The position numbers and the translations under genes are program-made. Positions 1 to 13,738 of a DNA stretch of 64,000 bases are shown here, one piece after another; position 1 is the first letter of the stretch; the number at the start of each line of letters is the position of its first letter. The notes beneath the pieces are model-generated. The model was not told the DNA's origin and ran no database searches. It saw nothing but the letters and a program-made list of their open reading frames with translations. Source of the stretch: Rhyacophila brunnea (taxonomy: Eukaryota; Arthropoda; Insecta; Trichoptera; Rhyacophilidae); the NCBI GenBank assembly GCA_022495005.1, contig JAGYXB010000269.1:186001-250000 (forward strand), read 5' to 3'.

Positions 1-57
1 CAATTTTTTAAATTCAACGTCTAATTCACAAGATTATAGCATTCTTTATTCAGCATA

Positions 58-330
58 CAGTAGGCGCTTGGTAATCCGGCGTTCACCAATCCGGCACGTC
101 CAATAGTCCAGCATTTTGCAACTCAGCTCTCTTGCTCTATAATCCAGCAGGTTTCACATTAAACTGCCGGATTACAGAGCGGAGAGCCGTTCGCTCGGCA
201 GTTTGATGCCCGATTTTTACTGTGCAAATCTGTGATAGAATTATTTCCTATAGAAATCCAATAATCTGTCATTTCCGACAATCCGGCATAGGTGAAAAAA
301 TATGGGTGCCGTATTACCGAGCGCCTACAG
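58..330. mobile_element. Tigger/pogo-like MITE (273 bp)
   Basis: Terminal inverted repeats: the left end reads CAGTAGGCGCTTGGTAATCC and the right end, reverse-complemented, reads CTGTAGGCGCTCGGTAATAC (three mismatches in 20). TA dinucleotides flank it at 56-57 and 331-332, the TSD of Tc1/mariner-type elements. The interior repeats AATCCGGC/AATCCAGC words, as in Tigger-type elements. It is too short for a transposase and is probably non-autonomous. The class is inferred from TSD and TIR style. Confidence 0.7.
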
Positions 331-749
331 TACGTACATGACACTCCCTATAAATCAAGGTAAGTACCTGCACCTATCTTGATCCAAACTACAAAAGCCA
401 GTCGAAAATATTAGTGAAATTTGAAAAGTACTTCGGTTGCGTAACTTGTTGGTTAATTTCGACATATTTGGGTAGAGTGCAGGTGGCTAACTGGTAATGC
501 GCATTGGTGTGAATCTGATGGTTGCGTGATTGTGTCTCGTCTGGCGCCATATTTTTTTTCAAGATTCTTTCTAGGTACCTGTTTCTGAGGTATTCTCGAA
601 TTATATACATTCAACATATTATTATTATTATGCTAATAAACACTTCAAAATCAATTATGAGCATAAAATAAAATCATCAATTGCATTGAAAAATTGATCA
701 CTGTAACCATGATTCTACTAAAATTAAAAGTGGTTTGTTAATCGTCATA

Positions 750-1010
750 ATCAGCGAATGCCGATCCACTGCTGGATAAAGGCCTAGTCTTGCCCCTTCT
801 ACTCTTCTCGTTCCCTAGGTCTTCACTGCCACGTACATCCACCAATTTTTATTAATTTGTCTATCCAGCAGATTTTACGGTGTCCTTGTGGTCGTTTACT
901 GGTCCTTGGATATTAATGTATGACAACATTTGTCCACTGTTTCCACCCGCCATGCGACATTCCATCCCACAGCCTTATCATCTGCTTCTATCTATCACAT
1001 CACTTTCCGT
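750..1010 (-). pseudogene. Degraded LINE fragment (RTE-like reverse transcriptase C-terminus)
   Basis: Read on the minus strand with frame changes, this block gives phrases such as GHRKICWIDKLIKIGG and, near 770, AFIQQWIG. Such G-R/K-W-D-D-x-x-K-x-G and Q-Q-W endings are typical of the C-terminal tail after the reverse transcriptase of insect RTE-type LINEs. The + strand begins with a 'ccactgctggataaaggcct' word that I recognise as a very common insect repeat. It has stops and frameshifts and is not functional. The RTE assignment is from motif memory only. Confidence 0.5.
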
Positions 1011-1384
1011 GTTATGCCCAATATGCACTATTCTGTGCAACATAATGTGTAATACATTTAATAATATTATAAAAAGATTTAAAGAAAAATTGAGAATAAG
1101 ACCTATAAAGCAGTTAATTATTTGACTTATTTTTTGTTTTTTAACTTCACTAATTGTGCACTTATTTTGTTTAATCATTAACTTGTTATATTTATCAGTA
1201 ATTACTGATGATATTTAGCACTGAGTGTTGCGGATGATGATAAATTCTACCCTAATTCTAGACATAAGTAATATTGTTTTATTCCGACCACTCTCCATTT
1301 TGCATCACATACATATTTACAAGATGGAACTCAGTGTCAACGCTAGTGAGATAGTTGATGAAAGCAAAAATACTGTTTGTGAAC

Positions 1385-1620
1385 CAGGGCTCGAAATGGA
1401 TCGGAACGCACCGGAGCGCCGTTCCGGGTCGTAAAATCGGCAACATTGTCGTTCCATCTTATGGAAAAAATTATTTTACCATTTGAGCTAGAATGGCCAT
1501 AATATAACAAAAAATCACACACTTATTTTTTATAAAACACATAAAATTAGATAACTATGTTAATATTTTCATAAAATTACCGAGCGCTCCGGTTCGTAAA
1601 ATTCTCCATTTCGAGTGCTG
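1385..1620. mobile_element. hAT-type MITE (236 bp) with 8-bp TSD
   Basis: Flanked by an exact 8-bp TSD, TTGTGAAC, at 1377-1384 and 1621-1628. The ends are CAGGGCTCGAAATGGA and, reverse-complemented, CAGCACTCGAAATGGA (14 of 16 match). Subterminal GGAACGCACCGGAGCG-like words extend the symmetry. The 8-bp TSD and CAG-start TIR mark the hAT superfamily. There is no coding capacity. Confidence 0.85.
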
Positions 1621-2627
1621 TTGTGAACATTCATCGTTATAATCGGTAATATAACTCAATACTACAGTGTGTCACAGGAATATCTGTTGCAACAAAATAC
1701 AATATAATAAATAACAGAACAATGAAGTTTATCATGTTTCACTGAAAGCCTAGTCTTGGTTATTAATTATTAAGATATACTCAAAGATGTTGAAAAAATT
1801 CTTCTTGTATAATATAAATAGAGCCTAAAAGTATAAAAGTGAAACAAAAAAAAACCTCTTATTCTCATACAAGCTCTTCTGTTCTTCACCATGTTATTAC
1901 TTCTTACTTCCATACAAAAATGGTACTTACATCAAATTGAAACTTGCTTCAATGATTTTTATTGGGAAACCACTGAAGGCTCCACCCGGAAGTAGATTAA
2001 ACCAGGGGGTTTGGGCAGACCCTTTTTTGAGTTGCTCCACTCCGGAACTTAATACATGCTCCAGCTCCGCTCCAGGGTCTGCTCTGCTCAGGGTAATAAG
2101 TTTTAATAGGTAGGTATTACTTATTTGTATACAATGTTCAAAAAATAAATAAAAAATACCTCAGGGCGTCTAAATGTATCAAGATTGAAGATAGTTACGT
2201 GTAAATGAAATAATTATTTTATGTAACCCCTAAAAAAAATATTACAGATTCATATTCAAGTACTTCCGTTTCGGATATGAATTCATTTTCGCCGTTATAA
2301 AATTTATAGCGTCATTTTTGTTACGTATGCGATTACGGAATTACGCATTGACTGGCTTTAATTTTATGATACGGACGTGTAATTCATTATTTATTTCAAC
2401 ATATTACCAGATTCTTAAATAAATTTATATCGCGTATCATTTGTTACCTACCTGTTTATGTGAAAGGCTATGACCTTGTTTTAAATAGGTAGGTAAACTG
2501 TTTGCTGTTTTTTTATAAATATTATAAGTACTTACTATTTTCAGCTAATCAATAAGAACCTAAATGTTCCGTAAAAATAGTGACAGATATCAGCTGTTTT
2601 AGTTCCATTAGTTATTTGTAGACCAAG

Positions 2628-3431
2628 CAGTGGCGCACCCAGGGGGAGGGCACGGGGCCCTGGCACCCCCAAAAATGAAAATTATCAGAATGATTTTCAA
2701 CATTGAAATTTAAAGCCAATAAAATATATCTTTGGGCTTAGACAAATAAAAACACGGCAAAAAAATGATTTGTAATTCTCCAGCACCCTTTTTAGAAAAA
2801 TTTCTTAGATTTTAATTTCTAACACAAAAATTTCGAAACAAAACTTTCAAAAAATTCTCGGTGTCCACCCGAATTCCGGAGTGGTGTAGGTCATGGCTGG
2901 GGAGGGCTGACAGGGCTCTAGCCTAGGGGCCCTGGCTGTGGGGGGCCCGGCGTGTTGGGTTGACCAGATAAGTGAGATAAACACACATCATAAATTAGCT
3001 TTAATAGTAAAAAAAGTCGGCGCTATTATACTTCATGGCCATGAACATTTTCAATTAAATAATTGTGCAATATATTTTTTGATTAATATGTGTCGATACT
3101 CGACAGCTCCATTATTAAATTAGATGTATTAAAAATCGCCAATAATTCACTGTATGAGTACCCTTAATTTGAACTAAAACACAATTTGAAAAACGTTAAT
3201 GTAGTGTTTCACACTGCCTTTAATCTTAGCGGTAGGTAGGGGGCCCGTCAAATAGCCTAGCCTGAGGGTCCGTTTCAGGATGTGGGGACCATGGTGTAGG
3301 TACACCGAGTGCAATAGACAAAAGGCCGATAAATGAGAAATTAGGCTGTGAAGAAGAAAAAGAGCCTATGGGACTAATTTACATTCTCCTACTTGCCCCC
3401 CCCCCCATATTAAATCCTGGGTGCGCCACTG
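2628..3431. mobile_element. hAT-type non-autonomous element (804 bp) carrying a nested element
   Basis: Exact 8-bp TSD AGACCAAG at 2620-2627 and 3432-3439. The TIRs are a perfect 16 bp, CAGTGGCGCACCCAGG at both ends. A poly-C run (about 3400-3412) lies beside the right end. No transposase was seen. About half of its length is a second insertion at 2891-3292; without it the host element would be roughly 390 bp. Confidence 0.88.
2891..3292. mobile_element. GC-rich hAT-like element nested in the 2.6-3.4 kb element
   Basis: Bounded by an exact 8-bp direct repeat GGTGTAGG at 2883-2890 and 3293-3300, read as a TSD. The ends are GC-rich and partly symmetric (TCATGGCTGGGG on the left, GGGGACCATG on the right). 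The same sequence family recurs in opposite orientation at 46154-46498, sharing the blocks around 'gggcccggcg', 'gtgagataaacacac' and 'tagcggtaggtaggggg'. No protein was recognised. Confidence 0.75.
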
Positions 3432-3439
3432 AGACCAAG

Positions 3440-6400
3440 AATACATTTTAAACAAGGTGTTGGTAAACATTTTAAACAATCATGAAAAAATTGACTACAC
3501 TTACATATTATTATTTATTATACACAATATTATGTAATTTTTGTGCTGTCTACATTAAAAAAAAACTGTATTAAATAAACAGGGGTGAACTTATTATTTT
3601 AAAAACATAATTGAGTATCTGAGAATTGCAATTGCAAAGGTAACTGAGATAAATAAATCGACTTCTAAGTTAAAATATGCTATTATAAATTCTATATAAC
3701 CGTTTTTAACATTCTGTTAATAAGGCCTTATCCTTAAATGATACATTTTTCCTTTGCCGAGAAAAGGGAATGATTTTTGAAATATTTTTTAACATTTGTT
3801 ATGTTTAAAGTAGTGTTACAAGGCACTCACGTTCGCCAAGGGTGTAGCCAACCTCAATTCAAGGTCGTCCACAATCCTGATGGGTAATACTAGTCAAAGA
3901 AATATTCAATTATCTAGGAATTTTACTGGATGACATATTTCTGCACCACACCAAGACGTCGGTGGTTAAAACCAATTCAAATTCCTTTGGTGACTCTGGA
4001 TCGCTGGTAGTAACTGAGACATTAAGTAAAAACTCCAGAGCTCTTAAAATATCTTACGACACCATCTGCATGAGCATTGCCCGCATTGCTTCTTTTCAGC
4101 GGCGAACGCTCGGCATTGCTGGCCTCCAAATTGAAATAGTTTCCGAACATTAAACATATTATTCTTATATAATTTTCCACGTATTTTTGTTTTCCGGCGG
4201 GAATAGAAAACATTTTTCATATACCCGCAGAGGTTCTTGATCTGGACTAGGCTTTCGATATAAAATTGTTATATATTTTTTTCATTTACATGTTTGAATC
4301 GATTTTCTCGACATAACTTAGTATGTATGTAGTAATGTGAAACTCTTCACTTATATGTCACTTGTACATAGGAACGTCATATTATCGAAAGAAAATGTAT
4401 CGGTATCACATGATGTCTATAAATACTCCCTTAATCTTTAACCCCTCAATTGAAAAGTCGCCCCACATCAATAAAGATAATACAGGTGTGCCAAGTCAAT
4501 CAAGCGATCTTTAAAACGTTACAATTATTATAAAATTTATTATGTTTTGATGTACAGATTTTTTATGGCTACCATTTCAACCCGTACTAAAAATGTTTAG
4601 GGATTACCATCAAGTATTGTAATAATATGCGTCGCTGTATTTAAAATTTACTCTTTAATTTACATCTTTGATTATATTCTTTCTACGCGCATAAATAGTA
4701 TTATTTTTATTATAATTTATGTGCGTACTTTCACAAAAAATACGTGTATTATTACGTGAGGTGTTACACATAGTTAAGTATGTAGGTACTTAGTTAGTTC
4801 TCGCATAGTTCAGTTTTGTTTGCATTCCGCCAGTAGTGGAGTAGGTATTATGTAGTTACACCTTGTTGTTACTGCAGTTGGTTACATCTTCGTGTTTTTG
4901 TCTCTAGTGTTAATAAATTAGAGTAAAATTGCGTATATACGTCATTAGGGAAACAAACCGTGACGAAAAGCGGCTCTCAAAGTTTCCATTGTTGTATCAT
5001 CTTTGTATAAGTATATTAGTTAGTTTACGTTATCGCTTTTGTTTTACTATCTTATTGTCATTCTCTTAAATTTTCCTCTGGGATTATTACATTAACTGTA
5101 CAAATTCTAATTATTTTAATTCATTTAAATCAAGCATTATTATATTATTATATTATAGGTATACAAATATTATATAAAATTATATTTATATTTCATTCGC
5201 GAAAATATGCAAAAGATATTATACTATCGTTATCTTTCGCGCCAATAATTTATATTACTAAGTGCTTATTAATCGTAAAAAAAATATTTTTACACAGTAT
5301 CGTCTGGCAGTAAAAAATATTGTCAAGTGCAGTTGTCGCCGGGACCGGGACCTCATAATAATGATTAAGCTTCTCCCCGGTTTGGCTTCAAGCCTTTCGG
5401 CATTCAGCGGTATGCAAGACCTATCAGTGGAAAACCTGCGTTTTATCGATTTAGTCCGTACATCTAGAGAGAGCTCATCTTTTCCGATCTTGGATCTGAC
5501 GAAGTTTTACGAGTTTTTTTGAGATTGTCGCCCTCCTTACTATGTGACCAAATATTCGAAGTTCGTTGATGATAGACTCATTTCTACGTTTTTTCATCCA
5601 CGAATCAGCATACGCATACAATGCGACATTTCATATGCGTCTAGTCTTTGTTTTTATTTTGCCGTAACCGTCCATATCTAGGAGGCATATACTAGCTATA
5701 TACACACACACTATGAAGACTTAGGTTATGGCGTGCGATTCAAAACCATACTCATGTGTGCAAATTTTTAAGATTCGCGCCTATCTTCAAGCGGCCAATA
5801 TCTGCAACTTAGCTTACATATCGACAAACTCAACGCGTTGCAGTCAAGATGAGTTTTTATGCGTCCGGACTTAGAGCGGCTTTTGTATTTGTGTCGAAAC
5901 CATGTTATGGAGTTATTGCAATCAGAAGTTTGAAATACCGTTTAAAATCAGACATAATGCTAATTTCTTCGTGCTTTATGTGCATGTTTTATATATCGGA
6001 CGACCTTGTTTTTTTTATCTAACACATATTTATACTTAGACACATAAGTAATCCGTCATTAACTCTAAATACCTAAATTACCGACTTACCAACTTGTGGC
6101 AGTAACCCCACGAAATAGGGGGGGACCAATAGACAGTGACGGCCGAAAAACCAAATATAATAATCAACCGTCGAAGTCTCATGTACTACATAAGTATATA
6201 TAATATTGTTTTAAAAATGTAGTGTAATTTAAAAATAAAATTCATATACATGTAAAAGTGAATTTTAATTAAATTTGTAGAATCGTAGAGTTTATTAAAA
6301 TATGAGAAATATCGCAGCAGCTTGTTCGGTAAGCTTGCAACACTCGCTGGACTTCCGTCTTGCCCAACTATGTGTCGGCCCGCCACGGCTTCTTAGGAGT

Positions 6401-9400
6401 TACCAAATAATCATAAAGTAATGATAATGCCAAAACTGTCGGCCATTATCATTTTATTTGATGAATAATTTAGACGAATTTCATAATTAGACACAGCCAT
6501 GACGATACGATCTCGCGGTCGTTAGTTAGGCTACTCTTTTGTGAACATCTAAAAATGTTCGCCAAATTATTACGACATTCTCGCATATATATAATAAATG
6601 ATTAATATTTAAAAATAAAATGCACTTACATTTCAGACGGTGTTATCTAATTTGTTGGATACACCTAACTATGTTTAAGCTTGGGTTGTATTAAATATAT
6701 AAGACTATTGATCATTATTATACTTTTTAAACTTCTTATCTACCACACAACACAGTATTGACAATCATTATGAAATTACTTAAATTCAGACGTAAATTCG
6801 AGTGCTTAAAATCAAACAACGCTATCTAGAAAAAAAGTGGTTTTTTTTAGATAACGTTATTTTACATTTTCGGCTCCATACTAGTAGTCAAACTTCTTTA
6901 TTTCAATCTTTTCTAGTGTCTTCATAAGTCGTCAGCAAAGTTTAACGTTAACTACATAACGTTCATATTTTTTTAAAACCATACCTATAAATTTTAACAT
7001 CACCATAAGCGAGATAAATGTACAATACACAATAAATTATAAAATATGAAAATTAGGTTTTAAATAAACATCTCCTTTGTTGAGTTATAAGAAATTATAA
7101 AACATTTTTTGGTTCTCTTGTAAGTTTGCACTTTTGTAGATAGTGTTGTTTGACATTAAGCCCTCGAATTTCGGTACCTGCTCATATTTGATAAATAACA
7201 CCATTTGAGCTTTTTACGTGTGTCGTAAATATTTTTTATAGGTATGCGGTGAACTCCCAAGTACAAAATATAAGTACCTACGCTTTGTAAATTATCATGA
7301 GTTACCACCAAGTACCTACTTACGTGACAATTTATTCTTTTTCTATATTAATCTAAACCAAAACCATTAACCTCATACGGCGACTAAAATAACATTTTTT
7401 ATGTCATTAATGTACCTACTTACGGCTTTATTGTTTTAACCATTTCCGATTGTTGTCGTAAAAATAGACTCAAATTATGAATCAGGCCGGGCGGGCTATG
7501 ATAATATGCTAATTTAGGAACTAGGTACACAATCTATACTTCAATCTTTTTTGGCAGAATTTGACATAAGACACTCTGGTTCTGAGATGCAGATTTATGT
7601 TTTGTACCGATGTATTCGCATCAATCATATTAAATTATCTGTGACTATGTCACTGTCTATTGTCGACATTTTGTTGTTACACATTCAAATTAAACGACAC
7701 AAATAAATCGGCTGCATTCGAATTTTGAAACATTTTCCCGTTCGTAAGTCCGCCATTGTTTCGGTGTTTCATTAGTCGTTGTAACAATAATAATTCGCTA
7801 TCGAAACTTTTAATTAAATCTACGCTCGTTCGCGTTATGATCAAATACTCCTCACAATGGTGTGGTGTGGTATGCCGCGTTTGCGACATTTGAAAGTTGA
7901 GCTGGCTTCTCTGCCAAATAGAGAATCCTGTGCGCCATATTTGTACTCCAGCCATAAATCAAAATATATATTATATTAGCTGCGAATAACTATGCCGTGC
8001 TGACAATTAAACAGCGAGATTCGTGGCTAAAATCGCATGTTTGCTTTATTCACTAGACCCACTTGACTAGAGCGACATATTTTCTATTGTCCATTGCTAA
8101 ACTATCCAATTTACAAATCACGATCCGATAAGCACGCTATCGTCATCATAATCTACTACAATACATGGTGTATTTTGCCAGCTTCTAGAAAACGTTTGCA
8201 CTCCCTTAATTTCATGGATGCGTTAGTTTCTTTCTACAAAATTCAACCAGCTCAGCTTATTTTTCCTGACGCTCGTTTTGTCTTCTTGTATATTAGTGCA
8301 TTATGAAGATGCGTCTTTTGTGTTTAGGTGTCTTCCATCCTTTGAAACCTGGCCTGCCCCAATCTCAATGTGAGTTGACAGGGGATCACTATAAAAGCGT
8401 ACAGTTCATAATTGGACCATTCTCGTCACTTCCCTGTAACTCGTAACATATCAAGCCTGTAGAGTGTAGCCTATAGATCGCTCGACTAACACTAGGCTAA
8501 GCTATAAAAGCTCGATGTACCTTACTCTGAAAGTGTACGAAAGACGTTATATTTTACAACTTTTTTATTAGCTCATATTCTTGTTTGTCCGATGTTTCTT
8601 TGTCCCGTACAAATCTTGCAATCGATTTTCAACTAACTTTCCAACTAGCTAGACATTTGAAACTTTTAGAATATATCAGAACACGATACCAATTCATTCT
8701 TTTAATACTTTTAGCCATCTTTAAGCAGAATTGAATTCATTTTCAGTTAAATCTGTTTTGTGTGGAAAGCTATTTCAGAAAAATCCGTAAAAAGTAAAAG
8801 ACTATTATTGGTTGCTAAGGGGGTGGTCCTAGCAACTAAATTATTAATATACAGGTACGTGCGTGACTATGGAAATCAAAATGTAATGTCAAAATGACAT
8901 TTCAGTATTCTATATTTGTTTGTTTGTTTTTTATATACTTCATATCAAGTACAAGTTTAAGCATATTGAGCATAATAATTCAACAGAAAATTTAAAAACG
9001 TTGTATATAAAAAGTTCTTTTTATCTTGTAATTATTTCTCATTACGATGATAATACTATATTATATTCACGGATTATTACTAAGCTATGTTATTATTTCA
9101 ATGTTATTGTTTTAATTAATAGTTATGATCAACTTTTATTATATTATGACAAAGAAACCACAATACCTACAAAAATACTACAAATTTAATCAATTCCAGA
9201 CGAATTACTTTTACATTTAAATGAATTATTAACTATAGATAGGTTGTGGATTAGAGTGATTATTCCCCACGCCATGAGTACGTAGACCATCTGGCAAAAT
9301 TATACAGTATTTTCTAATGTATGTTTTGGATCCAGGAGGTTAGGTGGATGCCTAAAGAAAGACCATTCCCCGTAATACAGATCTGTTAATATAATACGTA

Positions 9401-9500
9401 TTCCGTAGATGCTTATAGACTATTGATAATAGTGATTTACGCAAAGATTTTTTTATTTATCTAGTTGGAATAATGTGAAGACTAATTATTGAAGTTAGCG
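3440..9500. other. AT-rich noncoding stretch, no gene recognised
   Basis: There is no convincing exon, RNA gene or bounded transposon here by eye. An 87-codon open stretch around 5262-5522 (+) contains a less AT-rich part (5330-5510), and another lies at 7677-7955 (-). Neither resembles a family I know, and neither has clear splice context. Blocks at 3820-4150 and 8310-8530 are slightly GC-richer and may be old repeat remnants. The stretch is either upstream intron of the RhoGAP gene or intergenic. Confidence 0.5.
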
Positions 9501-9522
9501 GTATATTATTTTATGCGTTTAT

Positions 9523-9540
9523 AACCTAACCTAACCTAAC
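9523..9540. repeat. Short interstitial insect telomere-type repeat, (AACCT)n
   Basis: About 3.6 tandem copies of AACCT (TTAGG on the other strand), the canonical insect telomere unit. It is too short to signal a telomere and may be chance or a repair scar. Confidence 0.5.
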
Positions 9541-10049
9541 AGTAAATAATCGTCAGTGATAATTTGTGATTGAGTCTCAATATTTTATTGTACGTTGCGT
9601 TTTCGTTTTCGTTGTTTGATATTTTCGATTGCGAACAATTTTAGCAAAGGTTATCGCACCTGGTGTATATCATTTTTTTAATATTCATTAAACGTCTCAG
9701 AGCAAACAAAATATCAATCATTAATTGAAAACAACCTATACTTATAGTTCACCTCACGTATTGTTTTAATTTAAAGGGGGAATATACAAAAAATGTAATA
9801 CCTACATTATATATTATATTTCATTCAATCAATCTTGACAAAAGTTCGGCTTCGTTCGAATTATTATAGACTATAATACCCACACTGTTACTTACCATAA
9901 TCTTTGTTTGATGTTGTAGAAAAACGATAAAACATTTTAAGAGATTCAGTCTGCTTGGTTGTAGTATAAATCACTATACAGTGGCACCATGGGGTACGGC
10001 AAAAACGATTCGTAGTTGTATTAATACTGACCACAGAATAGATTATTGA

Positions 10050-10360
10050 ATAGAATTCCGATAGGCTATCCTATATAGAATAATACACTACATTTTGACG
10101 CAGGGTTTTGAATGTGTGAGTGTCCTACGAAAATAAAATACCTACACATTATAGCCGTGCAATAGCGTGTGTTGCAACCTTTATATACACCAATATTGAA
10201 TGAGCGTTAATGCGTAAACCGAGAGCAGTTGTCAGAACGAATGACAAGCGTATTCTTAACACGTGTTTAAGTTTATCCCATATTCTTCCACACTTGAGAT
10301 TGGTTGCCTGTTACTCGACACCCGCTAGGTATTCAATTTCCATTATTTCTGAGTTCCCTG
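10050..10360. repeat. Interspersed repeat, copy 1 of an inverted pair
   Basis: This block matches the reverse complement of about 16425-16700, with shared words such as 'gaatgtgtgagtgtc', 'caatagcgtgtgt' and 'aaccgagagcagttgtcag', interrupted by small indels. The order of words is conserved over roughly 280 bp, so it is a dispersed repeat and not a chance match. No TIR or TSD was found and the family is unknown to me. Confidence 0.7.
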
Positions 10361-11528
10361 GTACTGACTGGTAGTATTGAAACAGGCATTGTAGTAAGTA
10401 AACAATACTAATATGCATGCGAATCGCCCCATGTTGCCACTGTAAAATAATTCACATATCGTTACCTTAGGTACTTTGAAAACGTTCTAACTGACATTTT
10501 GGCCTAAAATGACTTTTTGGTGTGAAAAGGTTCCATTAGTCATATTCTATCATATACGTTCATTTCAGAGTCATCTATTGTCAAATATGGGAATTAGCAG
10601 TATTCCGGAGTTCTATCTACATTTCTTTTTATATTCAAAATATGACCATTCCAAATTTCAAACACTCATAGCTCAACGCATGGTCAACTGCAATTATAAC
10701 CTTTTCAAAGTAAGGTATCGGTATGTTTAGGTGCGGGGTATAAAAAAGAGCAATATGTTACGAGAAAGGGATAGATAATACAATTTCCAAATTATAATCG
10801 AGTAGAGTGTAATTTAATGGGAAGCTTGAAAGATCAATTATTAAGATTAAACATGTTGTTAATACTGTGTTATTGCTATTACCAATGTATGTACTTACAC
10901 TTCTTGATAAAACTGACAATGTGAACGGAATGCGTGTCTTATTAAATACTTTTTTTTGTACAGCTACAGTACAGTTCCCTAATTGAGTAAGTATACGGTT
11001 GGCAACCACCACCGGATTACTAAATTAGGTACTACATTATTGCTTTTAAGTGCAAAAGGCAAAAAGTATACATTCATATTTAAGTTTAATTAGGCTTCGT
11101 GCCGTACGCAATTGGAACAAAAGCGAACAACACCACGAAACAATAAAATTAATATTGTTTCCGCAGAGTAATTGTCTGCTTAACAAATACTACATGTTTT
11201 CATAAAATTGTATTTCTTCGCTATAATTATCATCACTGTGGAGGGCGTATACTTGGTAAAGCTATTTTCTGTTTACGCGATTTAGTCGATTATTTATTCA
11301 TGTTGTTTCTTATACTTGTTATGTGCTTTTACTAAAGTCAAAAAACAAAATCAGTTTATTTGTATGTGCCTACAAATATTTTCAAAATAGTATGCCGGGT
11401 ATCATAATTACTCATGAACGTAGCGTCGTAGCAGATAGCGGCCGGGTTTCATATGTGACCGCTCGTTGATATCTCTTTACGAGAAAATAAAGAAAACATA
11501 ATAATGTCTGGATATCAATAGGTACATA

Positions 11529-11920
11529 ATATCGTCGCTATTTTGTAAAAAGGGCGAATTAACCAAAATGCTATTTTACAGGAGGATTTTTAACTTTTGA
11601 CATTTATTTGTTTATGACCTGTGGATGATTATAAATATCTAACAAGTTTATAATAAAGCTTCGAAAGAATACTGTCATTATAATAGGCATTATTATATAA
11701 TATTTTAAAAGGCCTAATATGTCACATTCACTTTTTATTCGTAATACTAAATGGATATTCGCCCTTACGATTATCGTTTTTAAGTACTTTCCTGTGGAGA
11801 TACAAATTCGCCGTTTTTACACAACAAAGATAGTGGGGGTAGGTACATATTGTATTTTCATTAAAATCTCGATTTCGCCAAAATGGTTGATTCGCCCTTT
11901 TTACAAAACACCGACGATAT
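11529..11920. mobile_element. TA-flanked MITE (392 bp)
   Basis: The left end from 11529 and the reverse complement of the right end share ATATCGTCG and then, after a short variable step, TTTTGTAAAAAGGGCGAAT. TA lies just outside each end (11527-11528 and 11921-11922). Internal degenerate copies of the TTCGCC(C)TTTTTAC word occur near 11758 and 11808. This fits a Tc1/mariner-class MITE. A 102-codon open frame inside it (11719-12027) runs out of the element and resembles no known protein. Confidence 0.75.
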
Positions 11921-11929
11921 TAGGTCTAT

Positions 11930-13730
11930 TCATTCATTTAATCCGAATAAAAAACATCGTGATGATAATATTTAAATTTCAGTCATTAGTAAAGGTATTA
12001 AAGAATATTATATACCTATTTGTATAATACTTCAAAATCACTGGGTAGGTAGGTACTTACATATTCTTATTTATAACATTATATTGATTATAGTAAGTAG
12101 GGAGGGACTCAAAATGGACAATGAATGTTATGCTACAAAATATAAGTTTTCTTCAAGACAGTGAAAATGAAAGATAATTAGCAAAGAGTAATTAATGAGT
12201 GCATTTTTCGTTGAGTTTAGTATCTCTACTATAGAGCTAAAATTCTAGTCACACTTATACTTAAGTTGGTATAAGTACATATTTAAAAATATGTAATTAC
12301 AAAACAACATAAGTCTATTATTTTGTTGAACTAATATGCTAGATGTCCAATATATTATGTAAAAGGAATCTATGTAATAGAATAGGAACTCGTAATTTTA
12401 CTCGCGAAGGATAACACAAGTTTTTCAAACAAATTCTGCTTTGATTTCTCCACACCTATTACAAGGATTTGGATAGCTATTTATTATTTAAACAAAAGTT
12501 ATTTTTATGTAAAGATTTTCAAACATTGTATGCGTCATTATATGTAACTACTTATAAAATGTGTAGATAGGCTTTCTAAATTTAGTAATAGGTACGCTTG
12601 GCTACAATATAACGCAAAATTCGTAAAACATCTTAGTATTTTTTTATACTAACTATAATACCCAAATTAAAAAGTTGTATGCCTGTAGATGCAACATTAA
12701 ATAATATACAAATAAAATTAGCGTGCCTTTAATTCACTATTATTTATTTATTTGCAATTTCAACGCAATGGTAACAAAATGATCTAGTCTGCATGTAGGT
12801 ACCTATATCAATTTTGAGTCTGGACAGTTTCGAGTTAAAGAGAAAATTTCTATAATTTTACGTTTGGGGTCACAATAAAATTGTCGCTCGCGCGTTATTC
12901 ATTATTAATTATAATCTACTGCTTCATTACACCAAATGCAGTCTCCCAGTTTCTCGGTGACATTTGAAATTATTGTGTGTAAACAGCTCTTTATAATTAG
13001 CAATCGTACGAACGGATTGGCGTGAATCTATCAGTCTTTGAAACTATCTATGTAATGTAGCCATTAGTAGAACAGTGACGTTTAAATAATACAAAATTTA
13101 AATAACAGAATGTGTGTTTAACTTATGTTATATCTTAGCAATTGCAACAGATACATAAACAACGATATTGTCAACATTATAACTGCGTATACTTCCGCCG
13201 AAGATCCTAACGAAGGAGGCCATTCTTGTTATCCTGTGCAATTAACTCACCTGTTTATAATAAGTTGATTACTACAATGCAATCTTGAACGATACACGGT
13301 TGAGCGAGCCTTAACATTTTCTCTTTATTAATAATTTTATTTTAGGCACGGAATTCTTATTATTGAAAAGGATGGATTGTTTACATTTTATTATTTGATA
13401 TATATTTCACCTCTATAAAAGCCTTGGGTGCTATTTTTAATATTGGTAAATATTTTACGCAATTAAAATATGTAAAAGTGACAGGAGGCTAGTTATTAAT
13501 TAAATATGATTTAAGACCTGCTCAATTCCTTGTAATAATTAGAGCGATAAATGTATCAATTAAAAAATTGAATATTTTCCGTGCTTCAATGATATAACAC
13601 TATTGACTATACGTACTGCCCTCATAAAACGAATAGCATTAACTAACATTTTTGTCATAATGAAGATAAGGTGGGGAAGTTTTTTTTAGTGCGAAAAGTG
13701 CCTATTTGTAAACGTAGCATACTATGCTGT
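11930..13730. other. AT-rich noncoding stretch, nothing recognised
   Basis: No exon, repeat boundary or RNA gene could be supported. Composition is uniformly AT-rich with TACCTA/TAGGTA words. Confidence 0.5.
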
Positions 13731-13738
13731 AACTTTAT

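Noticed and set aside
1225..1434. 69-codon frame at 1.2-1.4 kb
   Set aside because: Its 3' part runs into the hAT MITE at 1385-1620, and the part before the insertion would end within a few codons at the empty site. No similarity recognised.
8920..9189. 89-codon AT-rich + frame
   Set aside because: Composition equals that of surrounding AT-rich DNA, with Ile/Tyr/Asn-rich nonsense-like peptide and no splice or family support.
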